The notes below the pieces were generated by a model. It saw only the letters and a program-made list of their open reading frames with translations. It did no database searches and was not told the origin of the DNA. This document shows positions 58,650 through 64,000 of a stretch of DNA of 64,000 bases, piece after piece. Both the position numbers and the translations under genes were made by a program. Source of the stretch: Punica granatum (lineage: Eukaryota; Streptophyta; Magnoliopsida; Myrtales; Lythraceae); assembly GCF_007655135.1 (NCBI RefSeq), contig NC_045127.1, positions 41,923,538 to 41,987,537 on the forward strand, in the 5' to 3' direction. Within the stretch, counting starts at the first letter, position 1; every line of letters starts with the position of its first letter.

Positions 58650-61560
58650 GAAAATGCAAGGAATGTAGAAGCAGCGACTAGTGTTAGGGAATGTCGCGGG
58701 GCGCCGAAGAGGGGCGCTTGGCATTGGGTCGTGGCTTTGTTGGGATGGTGTAGTGGTAGGCGTGGCTTGCATTGCCGCCGGGGTGGTTGTGCTTTGCTGG
58801 AGGCCCGCTTAGCCCCTCGGGCGGTTGTGCGTCTGATCTGCCAGAAGCCGACCCTGCTGTTGAATCAATTGTTTGTTACTTTTGCTGGCAGCTGGTCTCG
58901 CCGTTGAAGCGATTGCTTGCTGGGAATGCCTTGGTCTCGCCAATGGGATTTTTGCTTGCGAGGCGGTTGCTCGTTGCTGTTTGGGCGGTTGTTCATTTGC
59001 TAGGGACCGACGTCTAGCGATGCAGGACTCTAGCTCTGAAAGCGCCTACGTACCCTCTTGGACCGGGGATCAGAGTCTGCCGTAGTTCTTGCGATGCTTG
59101 TGATACCTGTGATCCCGGCATTACTAGTAGATCATAAGAGAAATACTAACAAGTGATGGGCACAGGTAAGCATGAAAATGTTGCAATACGCATATCTTCA
59201 GTTTCGGGTCACCTGAGCAACCCATGAAGATTTTTGCTTTGACAGTGCAAGTAGGTCCCGTTCTTGGAGGCCTAGATACGAGGCCTCCAAGGGCTCCCAT
59301 TAGCCATGCATGGGCATATCGGGACTTCCTCGACGATGCCCTACCAGCTCTACCGTTTGTTTAACACGCTTTTCAGCTTTGGACCCTTCTCATCGGGGTG
59401 CCATAAGGCGACTGCGTTTGAAACCCGCACGGGGATTTTTTTGCCTAGATTTGATCAGACTCGGTCTGACCATTTCCAGAATGCTATGACTAGACCTCAG
59501 AAAGGAATGTCTGGGATTTCGGCTTTGTGGTAGCCTGTTGAAGGGTGGCTGTGACCCATTCTGGAGTTATGTAAAGACAAACAGAAAAGAGAAAGCTTGA
59601 GGGAACGCGTTGTCCCAGGCTAAAAGGATACACGAGTTCACGCTTGTAGAAAAATGTACCCTTTTTCCTATGTTCTTCTGTTGTGTTGGCTGTATCAAAC
59701 TGCTTGGATAGCATGCTCGGTTTGCCCACTGTGCTTGAGGAGGAATCCGCCCTGGACGGTTGAGCTATGTTGGAGGGCTGATCGAGGATCATGTTGGAGT
59801 AGATAATTTGGCCACTTCCGTTGAGGATCCCTAGTCCGCACGATGTGTGAGAGACTAGGGGGTCAATTTTATCTATCTCTCATTTTGCTCTCCTTTTGCT
59901 ACGGTCACCCACCTCGGGGCCGCACCTCTCAACCTAAAGGGGAAGAGCTCTCCTTTTGCCACGACCACCCCAAAGGGTTTCCAATCATGCCTCTCTTTTA
60001 CCTTAGCTTTTGCCTAGGCAGCCCCAAAAGGGGTTTTCGACCTAGCGGGCTCGATTCTTTTATCTCTCGAGTTTGCAAGGGCGAAGGTTTCGAAGGATTC
60101 AACCTCCGAGTGCATTGTTTTCTGTCTCCGTCGAGGGGTTGTGTCTGCTGCTCCCCTTTTGTCGGGGTTTGCTGATTTTTCAAGATTGGCGATACCGGAG
60201 TTTTAAATCTCGGTGGTGTCTTGTTTTGTTCATTGGCGGGTTTTTCCACGTCTTTTCTCTCTCTCTTCATTGGCAGGTTTTTCCCACTTCTTTTTTGCTC
60301 TGTTTTTTTTCTTGCAGCTGGAGTTTGTTTTGTACCCCATGTCTTTGTTTGAAACTTCACGATTTTGCATCGCCGAAGCCGCTTTGGTGTGCTTCGCCTC
60401 GTGGAGACTTGTTGTGTGTTACTAGCCCTATTTTGTGAGGATCGGCTTTCTTGGAAGTTTGACTCTCGCGCACTCGGAAGTCGAACTGCGTGTCATTTGC
60501 CCTTGCAAGCATTACATGTGAATTTCCCCTGTTATCTAGGAAAAGAAAATGTCAAATTGCCCAATGTGGGATAGGGAACCGAGGTTGTCTCGGCGCGAAT
60601 GTTGAACAAGGATGCCCCGGTCTTTATTTGTTGAAGTGGCTCGTGGTAGGGGTCTGGTGTGATGTCTCAGATCATCTCTTGTTGTTCTTTATAGTGCGTG
60701 CCTCTTGGAGGGTGCACGCTGTTGAAGCCACTGGATGTTCGAGGAAGACGGTTGCATCAATGCTGAATGATTCTCTCGATTGTCCTTGTTTTCGACTTCA
60801 TAGGGGGGTACCTCATCGTCGGACACCTCCCTCGTCAAAGTATAAGGAAAGGGTCCGAGACAAGTTCTCAAGGAAGCGTGAACTCGTGCATCGCTCTTCG
60901 CCTATGGTCAATGTGCCCCTGTGAAGGATGACAAAGAAGACAATGCATTAAGCGATTATGCGGGGAATATGTGGTAAGAAATATGAGGTGGTCCCATAGG
61001 AAAATCCTTTTTCATCCCGCGCGCGACCCATGGGGTGCCACGTGTAGGTGGCATTAGTTTCTGGGAATCTAGTCATCACTACTCTGGAGTGGTTAGGCCG
61101 TGACTAAAGGTCACATAAGCATATTTTCCCTAGTAGCGAGTAAGCATGCGCAGTCGTCCTAGGGAAGGCTCGAGGAGTCAGGTCCCATGATGACAAGCTA
61201 GTCAAACAGGTCCAACAGAACTAATAGGGCGTTGCAAAGACTGTTCTAATGCTCCATTGAAGGATTTGTTCATGTCGAGAGCCCATTTGTGGGAATGTAT
61301 TTAAATTAAAGCAAAAGAGAGTTTAAAGGAGACTGCGCATGTTGCCCCCTATTCAATCGGCGACCACAACAGAGGTGGATGAGATCCATTCTTTGATCAG
61401 AGGCATGATCGTGCTGGTATCTCCTGCGATCGAGAGTTGGGTCCTGCTCTGCTTGTGGAGCTGTCACTTCCGGTCTTTGCAGCGAAAGGATTAGACTTGC
61501 TCATCGGTGTATCGCTTGGATGAATTTGAATCCAAGTCGATTTTGGATTTCAGATGAGCT
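58650..61560 (-). other. Long 3' non-coding region of the right-hand element
   Basis: No supported coding region. Short internal repeats occur, such as gctctccttttgctacg/gctctccttttgccacg (59887 and 59947) and ttcattggcgggtttttcc/ttcattggcaggtttttcc (60229 and 60266). Frames of up to 144 codons lack any known domain. Confidence 0.5.
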
Positions 61561-61564
61561 TGAA

Positions 61565-61830
61565 AGCAATAAATGCGAGGTGTCAAAACCTGAATGTAGT
61601 AAATGTTGGGCTGGAGCCCAAAAGCAGTAAATGTTGGGCCGGGGCCCGAAAGCAGTAAATGCAGGACCAAGGCCCGATATGGGGCCGAAGCTCAAAGGTG
61701 GGGCCGAAGCCCAAAAGTGGGGCCGAAGCCCGATGCGGGGCCAAAACCCAAAAGCGGGCCCAAAGCCCGATGCAGTAAATGTTGGGCCGGAGCCCGATGC
61801 AGGGCCAAAGCCCAATGCAATAAATGCATA
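61565..61830. repeat. Tandem array 2: mixed 18-19 and 28-29 bp units
   Basis: Units read gggccggagcccgaaagc with or without an agtaaatgtt tail. Each has GGGC and GCCC arms around a 4-base loop (cgga, cgaa, caaa). The tail agtaaatg and the order arm-loop-arm-tail match array 1. Chance frames on both strands result from the array. Confidence 0.85.
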
Positions 61831-61839
61831 CTCGATAAG

Positions 61840-62560
61840 AAAGTGCAAGAGATGCAAAAGCAAAGGTCAATGCTGAGGAAAAGTGCAGGGCACTGCAAAG
61901 CGGTGACTCTGATTTTTCTTGCGGTCTTGCTTTGTGGAGTAAGGATGGGGACTTAGTGTTGAAATCCCAAGGAGCTGGATGAGAGACGTTTATTGTCTCA
62001 ATTGTGGTCGCTCAGTATTCAGGCTGTCTTCTTGTTGGGAATTTCCTGCAATGCGAAAATAAAACAATGAAAGAGCATAAACTGTTCAGGATTTCAATGC
62101 AAGAGTGTAGGGAAGCGAACTGGCCTGGTGGGTGTCGTGCGAGCGCATCGAGGAACGTATGCTGAAGATTCGGCACGGGCAGGGAGAGATGTGCTCGCAC
62201 GACGCCTAGTGACGCGCTCTGTTGCATTGAGGGAGGTGCACAGGACAGGCCGATAAACGTGTTGGAACACGTGGAGGCGTAGAGGAATGGTGAAGACTGT
62301 AAGTTGTCTACCAGCGAAATTTGGCACGACTCACCAATCATGTGGGAATGCGTGGTAGCTGCAAAATAATAAATAAACAGAATACATGTGATGCATGAGT
62401 TTTGAAAATACTAATGCGGTCATTCATATTGACTAGGTCGGTTCAAAGTACAATGCAAGTTTTGAAATTGAAGTCCTAAGTCGATTTTCCACTACGCTCG
62501 GGGAGCAAGCAACCATCGCCATGGAAAGTTCTAGTTCGAGGGTCTGGCAGGGGTGTCTAT
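61840..62560 (-). other. Spacer after ORF1 of the right-hand element
   Basis: Directly after the ORF1 stop, about 150 bp match the ORF1-gag spacer of the left element (acttgcattgtactttgaac, gtcaatatgaatgac). The sequence then departs at a tattattttgcag string (near 62360), which looks like a splice acceptor or a deletion joint. Minus frames of 77-109 codons follow but show no Gag or Pol motif. Confidence 0.45.
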
Positions 62561-62561
62561 C

Positions 62562-64000
62562 CTAGGGTGTATATGGACCCCCGCGGGCCCTTTTCCCGGA
62601 CCTCTCCAAAGCGGCGTTTGCTCGTGCCAATTCTTGATCGTGCCTCTGTAGCTCGGCACGGATCTGGGCGAGCTCTCTCTGTAGTTGGCGCTGATCAACA
62701 AGTTGCTCGTCCTTCTCTGCGACTTCTCGACGAAGACGATCTCTTTCGGCTCTAAGATGAGTGAGCTCGGCTTGGATGTCCATATTCGGAGTGAGAGTTA
62801 CGCCGGGTGACCCGCCATCTCCGACTCGCGGAGAGTTGACGAGATCCTCGTGTGCTGCTGGACCCCATCAGTAGAAGCGAAGGATGTATTCTTCTGTAAC
62901 TTGGAAATCCCGCTCATCAAGGGTCGGATGCTCGGGGAAGTATGGACCCTCGATAATCACAGTTCGCCACGTATCTAGGATCTGTTCGACGTTACTTTGG
63001 CGATCTGCGGGTGTCTGATTCTCCCGCCAAATATGTTCAAATCTAGTTCGCGCCGTATCCTCGGGGACCGTCTGTAAGCCACCGAGCTGCCTCACTACTC
63101 GCGCCGGAAAATAAGTGGTGGACCCCGCAAGACTTATGAGTGGGACTCCATAAAAATCAGGACACCTAAGGGCCATGGGTCCAGGTGGCATCCACGCGGC
63201 ACGCCACTTGAAGCCCCTAGGTGCTATTTCACGAAAAATTTTGATCCACTCAGAGACATTACGTTCTTCCACACGCAGGAGGGGTAGAAATCGAGAAATA
63301 ATTGACTCTGGACCATTAAAATACATAATCGAGCGCATCAGACGCAGAGGGTTTGCGTGACTTTGGAGCCAAATTTGTAAATGCATAGGGGATCCTCTTA
63401 TCCTTCGGTCGCATGTTCTCAAGACGCGGTCGAGGGACCGGATGGTCTCAGTCACGAGGGCTACCTCATAACCACGCCCTCCGACCACTTGGAGGACAAC
63501 GCTGGCCAAGGCCGCATCGATGAGACTATGCGAGCGAGGGAATAAGAGGGTCCCAAAGATTAGCAATAAGACAGCATGACATAAATCCTTTCGAAGAAAA
63601 TCCACTTGGACCCTATGCGCTCGTGACTCAATAAAAAATAGGAGTTTCTCGATTGCAATCTCCGTGCTGCCGGAGTATGCGAGTTCAGCATTCGAACGAG
63701 TCGTGGGAACCCTGAGTAGGCGTGAGACTAGGGTTGGTCGGGCGGTGTAGAAGTTGGGTTCTACAATGCCGTGGACAACTGCGGTTCGACCGATGAGTGT
63801 CTGGTACTCCTCAATGGTTGGCGTGAGCTCGGTACCCTGTATGTCGAAGACGGCACAACTTGGGTTCCAGAATGCGATGGCGGCTTCGAGGAAATTCTAA
63901 TCAACTTGCCGAGTAGCCAGCAAAGGGATATCCCCTAGGAACGCAGAGATGTAACGGCGGTCGACTGAGCGTAATGCTCCCCATATACGGGTAATCTCCT
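62562..64000 (-). pseudogene. Tat/Ogre-type ORF1 (DUF7745-like plus coiled coil), 5' end cut by window
   Basis: It reads in one frame from the window edge to a TAG at 62564-62562. Blocks in order: ITRIWGALRSVDRRYISAF, LLATRQVD, LTPTIEEYQTLIGRT, LLIFGTLLFPRSHSLID, FKWRAAWMPPGP, TTYFPARVVRQLGG, then after FY a linker and a coiled coil (MDIQAELTHLRAERDRLRRE onward). Two stops interrupt it: TAG at 63899-63897, where the left-hand copy has Trp, and TGA at 62870-62868, probably from CGA. Otherwise it is far better preserved than the copy at 3327-4706. The longest uninterrupted stretch is 343 codons (63896-62868). Function unknown. Confidence 0.75.

Larger units (their letters stand above)
55070..64000 (-). 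mobile_element. Tat/Ogre-type derivative lacking gag-pol, 3' part
   Basis: On the minus strand, from the right edge: ORF1 (64000-62562), a non-coding region with two tandem arrays (61830-61565 and 58640-57895), a polypurine tract (57758-57743) and a 2.67 kb 3' LTR (57742-55070). Only about 4.8 kb separates ORF1 from the LTR and no gag, protease, reverse transcriptase or integrase motifs appear there. Long 3' non-coding regions with tandem repeats are known for Tat/Ogre elements, so gag-pol appears to be deleted. The left-hand element has gag right after ORF1, which shows what is missing here. Confidence 0.72.

Noticed and set aside
57848..58772. Three overlapping minus-strand frames of 230-294 codons with repeated His/Phe/Ser-rich text
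   Set aside because: They are the three readings of the 29-bp tandem array, which has no stops on that strand.
59843..60924. Frames of 110-144 codons on the plus strand
   Set aside because: They lie in the 3' non-coding region of the right-hand element, antisense to it, with short internal repeats and no known motif.

Overview
This window reads as nuclear DNA of a dicot plant. The genes have spliceosomal introns, the transposon families are typical of plants, and two short plastid-DNA insertions are present. The ORF1 family at both ends of the window and the GC-rich foldback repeat at 25 kb are ones I associate with pomegranate (Punica granatum, Myrtales). That species call rests on memory of related predicted proteins, not on a search. 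Almost everything is transposable-element DNA in various stages of decay. One host gene looks intact.

Left end (1-6878): the 5' half of a minus-strand Ty3/gypsy retrotransposon of Tat/Ogre type. In transcription order it has a 1.6 kb 5' LTR, an 18-nt primer binding site, an extra upstream ORF1 (DUF7745-like domain plus C-terminal coiled coil), gag and the start of a protease, all broken by stops or shifts. Then follow a 6.6 kb Mutator-like element (MULE-1, 8045-14662) with 165-bp inverted repeats and a dead transposase, and a gene-poor stretch with small repeats.

Centre (18.5-24 kb): an R2R3-MYB gene on the minus strand (18893-23624, three exons, 279 codons), subgroup 6, the class that activates anthocyanin synthesis with a bHLH partner. 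Its second intron starts with GC instead of GT, is 3.4 kb long and holds a SINE, a SINE fragment and a LINE relic. A 345-bp foldback MITE with a perfect 9-bp target duplication lies 38 bp after its stop codon.

25-45 kb: a GC-rich foldback element, SINE copies, a second MULE (30141-35136) with a perfect 10-bp target duplication but a dead transposase, plastid rps2 and ycf1 fragments, a hAT-like element, an 86-bp triplicate repeat, a broken fragment of an unrecognised gene, and a 1.2 kb CT-rich tract.

46-55 kb: a 6.35 kb LINE (ORF1 with zinc knuckle; ORF2 with endonuclease, reverse transcriptase and RNase H) inserted into an older LINE, which it splits; the 17-bp target duplication is intact.

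Right end (55070-64000): a second Tat/Ogre-type element in the same orientation, showing its 3' LTR (2.7 kb), polypurine tract, a long 3' non-coding region with two related tandem arrays, and ORF1. No gag-pol lies between ORF1 and the 3' LTR, so it looks like an internally deleted, non-autonomous derivative. The units of both tandem arrays carry a small hairpin whose two arms differ between arrays in a compensating way; this is the most unusual signal in the window.
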